NCBI GenBank assembly: GCA_965200145.1
Contig: CBDATG010000002.1
Coordinates: forward strand, 930,001 to 994,000
Source of the DNA: CBDATG01 sp965200145
Lineage (GTDB): Bacteria; Chloroflexota; Dehalococcoidia; Lucifugimonadales; Lucifugimonadaceae
Reading direction: 5' to 3'
Length of the DNA: 64,000 nucleotides
Shown here: positions 10,011-19,900 of the stretch, one piece after another
Numbering within the stretch: position 1 is the first letter of the stretch
How the letters are laid out: each line of letters begins with the position of its first letter
Made by a program: the position numbers and the translations under genes
The notes under the pieces: generated by a model
What the model was told of the DNA's origin: nothing
Seen by the model: the letters and a program-made list of their open reading frames with translations, nothing else
The model's database searches: none

Positions 10011-10039
10011 ATCATATCGCCTTATGAACTGCATGTCAA
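10011..10039 (-). promoter_or_regulatory. Sigma70-like promoter for the ABC importer/sulfatase operon
   Basis: On the minus strand, TTGACA (10039-10034) and TATGAT (10016-10011) are separated by exactly 17 bases. This gives a predicted start near 10004 and a leader of about 115 bases before the binding-protein ATG at 9889. A second TTGACA lies at about 10111-10116 but has only a poor -10. The remainder of the 9890-10250 gap shows no gene. Confidence 0.6.
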
Positions 10040-10250
10040 CTTGCGAATAACACCAAGTGCAAACCGCGCAGCACGCACTTCGTATGAATCTATGCAATAC
10101 AACCTGTCAAGCCGTTGGCAGGTGACCTAACAATCCGCAAGATATAGACTCAACTGAAGGGGTCAGAAAGCAACCGTAAGGCATCGCCTAACTGAATCCC
10201 AGTACCAATCAACCTCAGTCGCGCTCCAATTCACGCGAGCCGACCCAACA

Positions 10251-12518
10251 TTGGCAATCCTCTTGAAATCGCATACACCTCTCATAGACGCGCCCGCAGC
10301 GACCCGCTCGCGCGGACTTGCCATAGTTCTAGCCGCCTCGCTAGCAGCACTCCTGGCGTTCGTCGCGTGCTCCACTGAGGCTTCCGGTAACACAGCGACA
10401 GCCCAGCCCCAAACACCTGCCGCTATACCAGCCGCATCGGCCATCATCGTAAAGCCTGCCCCTGTGGAAGGCAGCATCGAAACAATGATGGACGAACCCA
10501 TCGCACCATTCACCAATATCGCTCCCGCCGTGCTCGGAGACGACTTCCTGATCGAAAACCGACACCCTGGAGTAGCTGTCTTCGACTATGACCGCGACGG
10601 CGACATGGACTTCTACGTATCCTCCGCCGAGATAAACGCATTGCTTCCTGACACCACCGGCGGACCGAACAAGCTCTTCCGCAACGAAGGGAACAACCGA
10701 TACACCGAAGTCGCCGCCAACGCCGGTGTCGACGCTCCCGAAGCCAACAGCACCGGTGTCGCCGCTTGCGATATTGACAACGACGGATACCAAGACCTGT
10801 ACGTCGCATCATACGGCAGAATCGGCGATGGCCTCGACTACCGCGCCGCAAGATACTACCCAGAGCTACCCGCAATCATCAAGGACCGACTGTTCCGAAA
10901 CAACCAAGACGGTACATTCACCGACATCACAGAAGAAGCGTTCGGCGATGCGGCAAACATACGGTCAGCATTCAGCGTCGCATGTGCAGACGTCGACAAC
11001 GACGGACTCATCGATATCTTCGTATGCAACCGCATCGATCAGGACTTCCTGTGGTTCGACAGACCCGACCACCACGGTCACTACAACGTGCTCTACCACA
11101 ATAACGGCGACGGGACATTCTCGGACATAACAGAGAGTGCAGGATTGATCTACGGGCCCATACTCATGCGAGACCCTTTCGGCGAACCCATCGCCTGGCC
11201 AGACCCGCTCACTGGACAAACAGTGCCCGGGTACAACCCCGACCTGATCGATGCATCCGGCGAGCAGGTAGGCGAACCCACTGGACAGACGCTCGCCGCC
11301 CTGTTCTTTGATCACGACGACGACGGCGATGACGACCTTTGGCTCGCAGACGACGGCAGCAGGATGAAGGTCTTCCGAAACGACTCCGATAGCGGCGAAA
11401 TACGGTTCACCCAGATTTCACGCGCTATGGGTGTCGACAAGATGGGTGCCTGGATGGGATTCGCACTCGGAGACTACGACAGCGACCTAGACATGGATAT
11501 CTTCGTCACCAACATAGGATTCCATCCACTCACTCGCGAGGCTCCGCTCACACCATCCGGCGACTGCGCCTACGGACACCGATACGGATGGGGCACATGC
11601 TCCCATTTCCTCTTGCGAAACGAAGGCACGAGGGAGATAGATGGTATCGGCACAGTCGGTGTATTCAACGACGTTGCCGGCGCGACTCACGTGGCACCAA
11701 GCCAGGTCATGCCTCCGACGAGTCTGAACCCGAACGAAATACGCCAAGAGTGGCAAGTCCCAACCGGGCTCGCCGCCTACGACTTCGGATTCGGAACCGT
11801 ATTCTTCGATGTTGAGAACGACGGCGACCAGGACTTGTACTGGCTCGGCGCAATGTCCGACCGCGGCGAAGGGCCCAGCGGACACCTCTTCCCAGGTGCA
11901 GGAAGAATGCTCAGAGGAAACGGAAACGGAGAGTTCCAAGACATTACCGTCGAGTCAAGACTCCTAGACATCATCGGCGTCGACTACTCCGCTATGGAAA
12001 ACGGCAACCCAGATTTCAATCCCGCCGCCGCACGCATAAGTGCCGCTTACCACGAAAACGGCAAAGGACTCGCAAAGGGCGACCTAAACGGCGACGGTTA
12101 TGTCGACCTGATCGGCACCAATAGCAACGGATGCAGACTAATGAGCCAAGACGAATGCAGCTGGGACCCCGGTCCTCTCTTCCTCTGGATGAACGCAGGC
12201 GGCGACAGCAGTTGGCTGACGATACGCCTGATCGGTGGACGCGCTGTCGGCGAAACCGGCTCAAACGCGGACGCTATCGGCGCGAAGGTATTCGTCACAG
12301 CTAGCAACTCCCAAGGTCCAGTGACATCCCAGGTGCAACACGTCCTTGGCAGCTCAACCTTCCTCTCTATGAACAGCCTCGAACTAACATACGGACTCGG
12401 CGACGCTACGCAGATCGACCGGATCGCCATACAGTGGCCAAGCGGACTAGACCAAGTCATCGAGTCCGTTGATATCAATCAGTCTGTAACAATAACCGAA
12501 GGGCAAACCCTGAATTAG
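10251..12518 (+). CDS. FG-GAP/VCBS-repeat lipoprotein with C-terminal UnbV/ASPIC domain (CRTAC1-like)
   Basis: A 755-residue predicted lipoprotein. The signal region ends in LLAFVAC (lipidated Cys near residue 40). At least seven calcium-binding-type FG-GAP blades follow, for example FDYDRDGDMDFYV, CDIDNDGYQDLYV, ADVDNDGLIDIFV, DHDDDGDDDLWL and GDLNGDGYVDLIG. The C-terminus carries an ASPIC/UnbV module (LELTYGLGDATQIDRI, then IQWPSGL). Such proteins form surface beta-propellers, often for adhesion or matrix binding. The TTG start is tentative; no in-frame ATG precedes the signal sequence. Confidence 0.85.
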   Translation: MAILLKSHTPLIDAPAATRSRGLAIVLAASLAALLAFVACSTEASGNTATAQPQTPAAIPAASAIIVKPAPVEGSIETMMDEPIAPFTNIAPAVLGDDFLIENRHPGVAVFDYDRDGDMDFYVSSAEINALLPDTTGGPNKLFRNEGNNRYTEVAANAGVDAPEANSTGVAACDIDNDGYQDLYVASYGRIGDGLDYRAARYYPELPAIIKDRLFRNNQDGTFTDITEEAFGDAANIRSAFSVACADVDNDGLIDIFVCNRIDQDFLWFDRPDHHGHYNVLYHNNGDGTFSDITESAGLIYGPILMRDPFGEPIAWPDPLTGQTVPGYNPDLIDASGEQVGEPTGQTLAALFFDHDDDGDDDLWLADDGSRMKVFRNDSDSGEIRFTQISRAMGVDKMGAWMGFALGDYDSDLDMDIFVTNIGFHPLTREAPLTPSGDCAYGHRYGWGTCSHFLLRNEGTREIDGIGTVGVFNDVAGATHVAPSQVMPPTSLNPNEIRQEWQVPTGLAAYDFGFGTVFFDVENDGDQDLYWLGAMSDRGEGPSGHLFPGAGRMLRGNGNGEFQDITVESRLLDIIGVDYSAMENGNPDFNPAAARISAAYHENGKGLAKGDLNGDGYVDLIGTNSNGCRLMSQDECSWDPGPLFLWMNAGGDSSWLTIRLIGGRAVGETGSNADAIGAKVFVTASNSQGPVTSQVQHVLGSSTFLSMNSLELTYGLGDATQIDRIAIQWPSGLDQVIESVDINQSVTITEGQTLN

Positions 12519-12562
12519 AGTCGCACCAACTAACCAACGGCGCGGCGGGATCAAGGATAAAG

Positions 12563-13276
12563 ATGCGAGAGTTCGACCACACAGAGCTGGACCCTGAACT
12601 GTTGGAAGCCGTCGCGATGACACAGATCGTGCGCGCGCCCAAGAAACCACTCGAAACTTTCGGGGCAACCATCGTCAACTATCACGTCGTCTCAGCTCCG
12701 GTGTACCAAGACGTAATACCGGACCAACCAGACGAGTCGTTGATCAGACACGGCATCGTCAAGGCAGAGAGACCTAAGCTCGTCACGCCCGGATACCTCT
12801 CACGCACCGAAGGATTCGGCAATGAAGCGTCCGAATACCTTGACTACCTAACCAATAAGTTCGGGTCAGACACTCCCGGACTCCTCTACCGATATCACAA
12901 CGAACCACACTCAACCGACAACGTCTCAGGAAATCCGTTCGATGTCGCAACAAACATCGGTCAAACCCTTGACAAGCAAAAGAAGACCCTGGAGACGGTG
13001 ATCCTCGGGGTAAGCGAGCTCTGGGATGTGTGCCTGATGAAGTTCATATACGAGTTCACTAACCGGTCCAGCAGGTCCAACTTCAGCGAACTCGGATCCA
13101 AAGGCCTGCTCGAAGACGACGACGGCATACCTCGCGAAGCAAGACTACACATCGAGAGCCTGCTTGATAGAGCAAGACGACGCGAGATCGATGCATCCAT
13201 TGTGCACGATGAGCTGATGCGTTGGGGTGTATTTGAGGAGTACCAGCAGCAGTTCTTCAACCTCTTCCGCCGCTGA
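12563..13276 (+). CDS. Conserved-looking hypothetical protein, unknown function
   Basis: A 237-residue soluble protein with no signal peptide or membrane helix. The ATG has an AAGGAT Shine-Dalgarno-like stretch just upstream. The first 110 residues look like a mixed alpha/beta domain (PLETFGATIVNYHVVSAPVY). The C-terminal half is helical and highly charged (LESLLDRARRREIDASIVHDE), with many Arg and Glu. Codon use matches the neighbours, so it is likely native. I do not recognise a family. It lies 44 bases after the UnbV lipoprotein gene and could be cotranscribed with it. Confidence 0.6.
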   Translation: MREFDHTELDPELLEAVAMTQIVRAPKKPLETFGATIVNYHVVSAPVYQDVIPDQPDESLIRHGIVKAERPKLVTPGYLSRTEGFGNEASEYLDYLTNKFGSDTPGLLYRYHNEPHSTDNVSGNPFDVATNIGQTLDKQKKTLETVILGVSELWDVCLMKFIYEFTNRSSRSNFSELGSKGLLEDDDGIPREARLHIESLLDRARRREIDASIVHDELMRWGVFEEYQQQFFNLFRR

Positions 13277-13338
13277 GTTAAAGCCGAACGGCGCGACCAC
13301 GCCCAAAGAGTTCGACCAACGCTAGCGCCAACAGCGCG

Positions 13339-13929
13339 TTAGACGAACTCAGCACCAGCGGACCTCATCGCTTCAAGCGCATCTTCCTCATCACGCGGAC
13401 GAAGATTCACCGCCGATATCGAATCCAACACCACCGTCACGCTGTAACCCAGCTGCCGGGCATCCAGCACCGTCTCCTTGACGCAGTAATCAGTCGCCAA
13501 TCCGACTACCGTCACTGAACCAACTCTTTCGCCTCTTAGCAACCGGTCCAACTCAGTTCGACTGACCGCTCCAGTCTCAGGACTTCGCACGCTGAAACCT
13601 GAGTATCCGTCCTCGCCACCCACGCCCTTTCGCACATAGGACGCACTCGGCGCAACTTCCAGGTCCGGATGTAGCAACGCTCCCCAAGTGCCAGCCACGC
13701 AGTGAACAGGCCATACCCCGCCATCCTTAGCAAAGTGCGGCGTCGACTCCGGATGCCAATCCTGCGTGTAAACAACCAAGTCGCCCCCGTCTACCGCGGA
13801 CCGTATCTCTCGGTTAACCGCTTGCAACACGCGCTCCGCACCACGCACATAGAGACTACCGCGCACATCAGCAAAGTCGTTCTGCATATCAACGACCACA
13901 AGCGCAGATGATTGAGTGTTGAATGTCAT
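13339..13929 (-). CDS. pncA: Nicotinamidase (isochorismatase-like hydrolase)
   Basis: A 196-residue enzyme expected to deamidate nicotinamide to nicotinate for NAD salvage. The catalytic triad is visible as Asp14 (VVVDMQNDF), Lys101 (VRKGV) and Cys149 (GLATDYCVKETV). Metal ligands are likely Asp57, His59 and His65 (TQDWHPESTPHF). The cis-peptide region VVGLATDYCV is typical of nicotinamidases rather than other isochorismatase relatives. The product would feed nicotinate phosphoribosyltransferase, encoded at 23002. Confidence 0.9.
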   Translation of the reverse strand: MTFNTQSSALVVVDMQNDFADVRGSLYVRGAERVLQAVNREIRSAVDGGDLVVYTQDWHPESTPHFAKDGGVWPVHCVAGTWGALLHPDLEVAPSASYVRKGVGGEDGYSGFSVRSPETGAVSRTELDRLLRGERVGSVTVVGLATDYCVKETVLDARQLGYSVTVVLDSISAVNLRPRDEEDALEAMRSAGAEFV

Positions 13930-14084
13930 CGCAGCTAATTCCAGGTCGCAGTCTCATAATCCCTTGGTGTCTCATCGTAGTGACAAGAACGCAGCTAAGC
14001 GCGTGTTATTCGCATATCCTAATTGCGAACGCGCGCCCAAGTGCATCGGACGCACGCAAACTCTAAACACTGTCGCGAGGAATC

Positions 14085-15257
14085 ATGACCAGACGCTACA
14101 CAGCCGCCATCATCGGATGCGGAAGCATCGCAAACGCACATATGCAAGGTTACTCAAAGGTTGACGCAGTCGATGTCATCGCTTGCGTTGACCCTTTGGA
14201 GTCAGCGCGCACCATGTACATGCAAGACTGGGATATCCCACAGTCGTTCGCAACTCTGCAAGAATGCGCAAGCATTGCACAGCCAGACATCGTGAGCGTA
14301 TGCACATGGCACCTGCTACACGACCCCATCACAGTCGAAGCGGCAGGATATCCATCAATCAAAGGCATTATCTGCGAAAAACCCATGGCAATAGGCATGG
14401 CACGCGCCAACAGGATGGTCGAAGCGTGCGATGCAACCAGCACGAAACTCGTCATCAGCCACCAACGCCGATTCACACCAGGATGGGAACGCGCCAAAGA
14501 ACTCGTAGAAGATGGCGCTATCGGCATCCCATTACGAGTTGACATCCGAGTCAGAGATGGACTCGCAAACTGGGCAACTCATTCCATCGACGGCGCAAAG
14601 TTCATACTGGGCGACCCGAAACCTAAATGGGTCATGGGCGCAGTTCAACGAACTACAGACCGATTCGAACGCAACACACCGATCGAAGATGCGTGCATCG
14701 CCCTCGTCATGTTCAACGAACCCCTTCAGTTCTTCATCCAGTCCGATCTATGGGACAACGACTGCGATGCCGGCAAGTTCCTGATCCGAGGTACGGAAGG
14801 AATGCTACATGTCCGGGAAACCGTGCTGAAACTATTCAACTCGGAAACACAAGGCTGGAAGGATGTCCCACTCGACATCGAAGAAGGCGACCAACCCATC
14901 GGCGGGAACATGAACGCCAAACAGGTCAACGAACTCGTCAGATGGCTTGACGGCGGACCCGAGCATCGCAACGCAGGACACATCGCCAGAGACACCGTTG
15001 AGATCATGATGGCGCTCTACGAATCGGCTCGCCAAAACAAGGTAATCACCTTACCGATGACAGAGATGGACTACCCACTCGAGCTGATGATCAACGAAGG
15101 CAAGCTACCAGTCGAACAGCCAGGACGATATGACATCCGCGGCTTCCTTGACCGCTCCGACATCGACGAAAACAGATACCAACAGCTGAAAGACGACGGG
15201 TTAGGACACCACCAGATCATGCGAATCCTCCACGACGAAATGGAGCGAGAGTCCTAA
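14085..15257 (+). CDS. Gfo/Idh/MocA-family NAD(P)-dependent oxidoreductase
   Basis: A 390-residue sugar or cyclitol dehydrogenase-type protein. The Rossmann motif is near residues 7-16 (IIGCGSIANAHMQGY), the family motif is GIICEKPMAIG, and the substrate loop follows in SHQRRFTPGWERA. The C-terminal about 40 residues (YDIRGFLDRSDIDENRYQQL) extend beyond the usual fold. The ATG has a GAGGAA Shine-Dalgarno. It is monocistronic, followed by the tandem hairpin element. Confidence 0.87.
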   Translation: MTRRYTAAIIGCGSIANAHMQGYSKVDAVDVIACVDPLESARTMYMQDWDIPQSFATLQECASIAQPDIVSVCTWHLLHDPITVEAAGYPSIKGIICEKPMAIGMARANRMVEACDATSTKLVISHQRRFTPGWERAKELVEDGAIGIPLRVDIRVRDGLANWATHSIDGAKFILGDPKPKWVMGAVQRTTDRFERNTPIEDACIALVMFNEPLQFFIQSDLWDNDCDAGKFLIRGTEGMLHVRETVLKLFNSETQGWKDVPLDIEEGDQPIGGNMNAKQVNELVRWLDGGPEHRNAGHIARDTVEIMMALYESARQNKVITLPMTEMDYPLELMINEGKLPVEQPGRYDIRGFLDRSDIDENRYQQLKDDGLGHHQIMRILHDEMERES

Positions 15258-15300
15258 ACGCGGAGTGGGAGAGGGCAAGCACGGACCGCGTCAACCGCAG

Positions 15301-15496
15301 AATCCAGTAACCCCGCCGGTTCTCGAGTACCAACGGGGTTAGGCCCTAGCCACCATCGCTAAGGGGGGTTCAACGATCATTGTAACCGATACGCCAATGC
15401 CCACCACAACAGAATCCGAAAGCCCCGCCAGAGCTCGAGTCCTGACGGGGCTTGGCCGTAGCCACAGCGCTACGGGTGGTTCAAGCGTCATTATAA
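15301..15496 (+). ncRNA. Tandem pair of about 85-base two-hairpin elements (structured RNA candidate)
   Basis: Two collinear copies, 15301-15385 and 15413-15496, are clearly related but diverged. Each has hairpin 1 (stems AACCCCG/CGGGGTT in copy 1 and AGCCCCG/CGGGGCT in copy 2, both with CTCGAGT in the loop), hairpin 2 (CCCTAGC/GCTAAGGG or CCGTAGC/GCTACGGG) and a shared tail GGTTCAA..TCATT.TAA. The A:T to G:C change in stem 1 is compensatory. Neither strand has a U-tract that would make it an ordinary terminator. It occupies the 15258-15553 gap, ending 57 bases before the NYN gene. The transcribed strand and the function are unknown. Confidence 0.45.
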
Positions 15497-15553
15497 AACA
15501 AACGGGACAGGACGCTAGTCCGATTCCTGGATTTTGCCAGTTGGAGCAACAAT

Positions 15554-16195
15554 TTGAAGAGAGTCATGATGTACATCGATGGGCTCAATCTGCGCTATGG
15601 GATCCTTGGTCTCGGATTCGAAAAGTACATGTGGCTTGACTTGTCGGCTTTTGGGCATGCACTACTTTCGGAAGACCAGCAGCTCGTAGGGGTCAACTAC
15701 TTCACTGCCAGATTCAAGAGAGACCGGGTGTCAGGTGAGAAGAAACAGGACAGTCAAAGTGCATTCTTGTCCGCTAATCGACGAAGCAGGAACATCGCGA
15801 TCCACGAGTCGTTCTTCATTGAACAACGATGCGATTGTGCAAACTGTTCCTCCGCCGGACCCGACCATGAAACTTTTGTCTATGTCGAAAAACTAACCGA
15901 CACTCACATCGCGTCCCGCATGATCGGCGATGCCGTACTAGACCGCTACGACACCGCCATACTCGTCACACGCGACAACGACCTCGCTCCACCTGTACGC
16001 GAGGTCCGAAGGCTGTTCCCAGAAAAGCAAGTTATCGTGGCATCTCCCACGACCAATGTCGGAAAGTTACTTCGGAAAGCCGCCACGCACACCGTCATCA
16101 TCGAAGAGCGCGCGTTCGCAGATTCCCAGCTACCCGACACCGTAACAGCCCACAGAGGAAAACTCCTGACGCGCCCAGAAGAGTGGTCACACTAG
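15554..16195 (+). CDS. NYN-domain (PIN-like) ribonuclease family protein
   Basis: A 209-213 residue protein with the NYN/LabA-like fold. An N-terminal strand ends in the first acidic residue (MMYIDGLNLRYG), followed by a variable zinc-like CDCANC segment and the conserved DTAILVTRDNDLAPPVREVR. These acidic positions match the metal site of NYN nucleases. Start choice is uncertain: TTG at 15554 or the ATGs at 15566 and 15569; the latter begin right at the fold. It sits directly downstream of the tandem hairpin element, which could be its leader. Confidence 0.85.
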   Translation: MKRVMMYIDGLNLRYGILGLGFEKYMWLDLSAFGHALLSEDQQLVGVNYFTARFKRDRVSGEKKQDSQSAFLSANRRSRNIAIHESFFIEQRCDCANCSSAGPDHETFVYVEKLTDTHIASRMIGDAVLDRYDTAILVTRDNDLAPPVREVRRLFPEKQVIVASPTTNVGKLLRKAATHTVIIEERAFADSQLPDTVTAHRGKLLTRPEEWSH

Positions 16196-16224
16196 CAAAG
16201 CGCACTATTGCTGTTCGCAGCAGC

Positions 16225-16950
16225 CTACTGCGTCGTAGGCATCCGCGAAAGGATGATACCCGCCAACCTGCTGATTGGCAGCGACTGCAACCAAACCTTC
16301 CCGTGGCCACTCAACGTCGCCAGGAACAGTCCCTCGCCGCCGAACATCATCGACTTGATACTCCCAGCACGCTCGATGTCGTACTCGATCTGTGACTCAA
16401 ACGCAACTATCGCTCCCGAGTCTGCCTTGATTGTCTCGCCCTTCAGCTCACGCTCAATGATCATGCCGCCGGCAGACAGAAAAACCTGACCCTGCCCTTG
16501 CAACTTCTGCAGGATGAAACCCTCACCACCGAACAAGCCACGGCCAAGACTACGTTGGAACGCTATCGACACAGTCGTATCGTTCGCACCGCACAGAAAC
16601 GCGTCCTTCTGTGCAATCAACTCCCCATCGTGATCAGACATCATCAACGGAATGATCTTCCCAGGAGCCTCTGATGCAAAGGCAACCACCTGCTCCTTGC
16701 GCGAAGAGTTCGTGAAGTGAGTCACGAATATGCCCTCACCAGCCAACATCCGTGTACCAGCGTTCACTAGCGTCCCGAAAATACCGCCACGACTGCTACC
16801 CGTCTGGCCAACCTTCACGTCGAACGTGATGCCCTCATCGATATACATCATCGCTCCAGCCTCGCCGATGATCTCATCACCAGGCTCCAGCCGCACCTCA
16901 ACCATCTGTAAATCGTCGCCTTGAATGCGATAAGGGAATTGATCTGCCAT
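16225..16950 (-). CDS. AIM24/TIGR00266-family protein
   Basis: A 241-residue beta-rich protein with the family hallmark VRLEPGDEIIGEAGAMMYID near residues 18-37 and a second related block (LQKLQGQGQVFLSAGGMIIE). Family members form jelly-roll-like trimers of uncertain function; eukaryotic Aim24 is mitochondrial. It has no signal peptide or transmembrane helix. It lies 41 bases downstream of the Lhr helicase gene on the same strand and may be cotranscribed with it. Confidence 0.88.
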   Translation of the reverse strand: MADQFPYRIQGDDLQMVEVRLEPGDEIIGEAGAMMYIDEGITFDVKVGQTGSSRGGIFGTLVNAGTRMLAGEGIFVTHFTNSSRKEQVVAFASEAPGKIIPLMMSDHDGELIAQKDAFLCGANDTTVSIAFQRSLGRGLFGGEGFILQKLQGQGQVFLSAGGMIIERELKGETIKADSGAIVAFESQIEYDIERAGSIKSMMFGGEGLFLATLSGHGKVWLQSLPISRLAGIILSRMPTTQ

Positions 16951-16991
16951 CTCGAAAATCCTTTGATGTGTCTAAGTCGAAATCCGACGCG

Positions 16992-19900
16992 TTAATGATA
17001 AACCGCGTCAGGCTTCCTGCGCGTTAGCGCATCCGCAATCATGTAGGGATAGTCGCGCCTGAAACCGGCCGACTCCAATATCGCAGCACCGAATGACTCC
17101 AAAACAGGAACACCGTTCCACTCTCGAACCCTCACCCGAGCCGACGCACCCGACATCATGCAATCATCCAACAGCACCCTCGCCGCGCCTACCATCTCCG
17201 ACTCGTCAGCGTCGTCGGCAACGTAAATCTGTGACCCGCTCGAGTACCCAACAAGCAACAGGCGGTCAGACATCACAATAATCGCTCCCGCCAGCCTATT
17301 GTCACGCAATAGGCCCGAACCAGGAGAATCATCGCGAGCCAACATCGCGCGGTCCAATACCCAGGCCGGATCCGACGACCTAACTACCGCCATCCCAGCA
17401 ACGCATTCGCGGGTACGCAACTCCTCCACGAACTCATTAGACGCGAACTGCAAGCCACCGAGCCCGTCCACGAAGTATCCGCGCCTTACCTCGCCACGCA
17501 ACTCCATCAAACTCAACATCGCGTAAATCGATTGCCAATCCCAACCTAACTCATCCTTCCGTACCGCCTGGCGCGTCGCGACGCCATACCGTTCCAGTAG
17601 CACGCGGGCACGAGCCGTCGCCAACTCATCATCGCTACGCTCAGGTCCTAGAAAGGCAAACCTGTTGGTTGCAGACCACCTCGCGTCAGCCGGTGCAAAC
17701 ATGCGCCGTTCCCGGTAACGACGCGCAAACTCGCGGCGCAGACCGACACGATTCCGGCGACTACCACCCACCATCGGCCGACGCGTAGGGTAAGCCGAGC
17801 GCACCGCGCCGTTCGTTGACCTTGAAGCGATCGCCTGCGCTACGTCCCATCTATCGCAAGTCACCAGCCCGCGACGAGCCAGCTCTGCCAAACCGTCAGT
17901 CAACGCGGTGCTATTAATCTCCCGCAAAGAGATCTCAATATCTGCAGTGCTAACAATACCTTCGCGAACGATGAAATCGTACAGCACACTCAATTGCTCT
18001 CCGAGAGAGGAGCCATCGAACTCCAGAATCGCATCCAGAGTGTCTGTCGGCAACACAGTGCGACCGTTCTTGGCACACACCAAGGCGACACTGTCTGACG
18101 AACCGCCACCGGTAAACACCCAGTAGGCATCACCGCTTCGCAATACGTCATCCAACATTCGCACACTGAATCCTGAAACACGCGCAGGGAATATCTCAGA
18201 TGCCCAGACCTGGGACGAGTGCCCAATGCCCTGCAACCTCTGAACGACATCAAGCACCCCAGCAGCACCTTCAAGCCTCCCGCCCTCGATTGCGTGATGA
18301 CGCGCCAACAGCATCCGCTGATATCGCATGGGTGGAACGGGCTCAACCTCTGACCGCAAGATCGCCAGCGTCCGTGCTCGCACCTCTTCCAAACTTACGA
18401 TGCCGATGACCTCTTGCTCGTCAGAACGAGTGAAGTATCCGCGCGCCACGAAACCATCGTCAACAAGCAACTCAATCGCCGCATCGATTCGCACCTCTTC
18501 GAACGGATACCTCGCCAGGAGCTCCGACATCCCGAGCGGTCCGCACCGCTGGATGTAACGCGCCAACACGTCCGCAAGCGCAACTGCATCACCACCTCCG
18601 CGTAGCACCGCGGCGTAAGTCCCCTGATCATCTCCCGAAATCCAACGCCAATCCGAACCGCCGCCAGGAGTCGGAAACTCAACGCGAACCGCCCGTCCTT
18701 GATCCGCTAACTCACTAAGCCACTCCCACCACTGCTCACCGCAACATTCACGTACCTCCGACTCAAGCAGATCGCCGCAATCAATCAGCAACTGTGCCAA
18801 CTCAGTGGCAGACCTGACCTCTCGCAATCCATCAACAACACTGCCATCCTGTCGCGGCAATGCCTCTGGCTTCAGCAGTCCCACCGATTGCGGACGCTTG
18901 AACAACTGCACCAGCGCATCGCGGTCGGCTGACAGCGACTGAATGGCGCGCTCGGCGTTGGGCGTGTCCCACTGATACATCCAATGGTCAATGAAGCGAA
19001 ACTCAAGCGAACGAGCCACCGGCGAAGGCGATCGACTGGACGAATGGACAACCCTGATCTCCCCGCGGTGAATGCGTGCCAACACTTCCATCAAGCCCGG
19101 AATGTCCATCACATCTTCCATCACATCTCGGTAAGTCTCCAGCAGCACAGGAAAGTCAGGCAAGCCTCGTGCAATAGATAACAGGTCCTTAGACCTAAGC
19201 CGTTGCAACCAGAACGGTGTGCGCCGACCGAAACCTACAGACGGCATCAAAAGCGACCGAGACGCGTTCTGGCGGAACGTCGCACCAAACATCGGCGAAT
19301 CCAAGATGCCATCCAATATGTGACGCTTCACCACATCCGGTGCCATGCCAGTCACCAGGTCAACCGGCGGTTCACCACCGCCGTCTGCCAACCTCAACAT
19401 GAAACCATCATCATTAACCTGCGACTCCGGCTCAACGTACCCCCGAGAGCTCAGCTCCTTGACAGCTGCCACTGACCAGGGACCGTTGACGCGTCCCCCG
19501 AACGGAGAGTGCACAACGATGCGCCAGTCACCAACATCATCTCGATACGACTCCACCACGATCTCCCTGTCGGACGACATCGCACCGCACGCCCGCAGCT
19601 GCGACCTGACGTATGCGATGATCTGACGCGCGGCGACATCGTCAATGGGATACTCCCGCGTCAGCCAAGCCGTCAACTCCGGTGGATCATAGTCCTCATC
19701 AACATGTGGCCGCAAACGCTCTGCCACCTGCGCCCGGAACTGGCCGTACTTAACACCCAGATCCGACGGACGCCACGGAAACTCGCCGCGCCAAAACGGC
19801 ATCCTCGGCACAGAGCCAGGCGCAGGCTCCGCCACCACGCGATCATCATCTATGTCGATCGCGCGCCAGACCTGACTACCCAACGCGAACACATCACCAA

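Noticed and set aside
15301..15496. CRISPR array
   Set aside because: There are only two diverged units with paired stems and no spacer pattern or cas genes.
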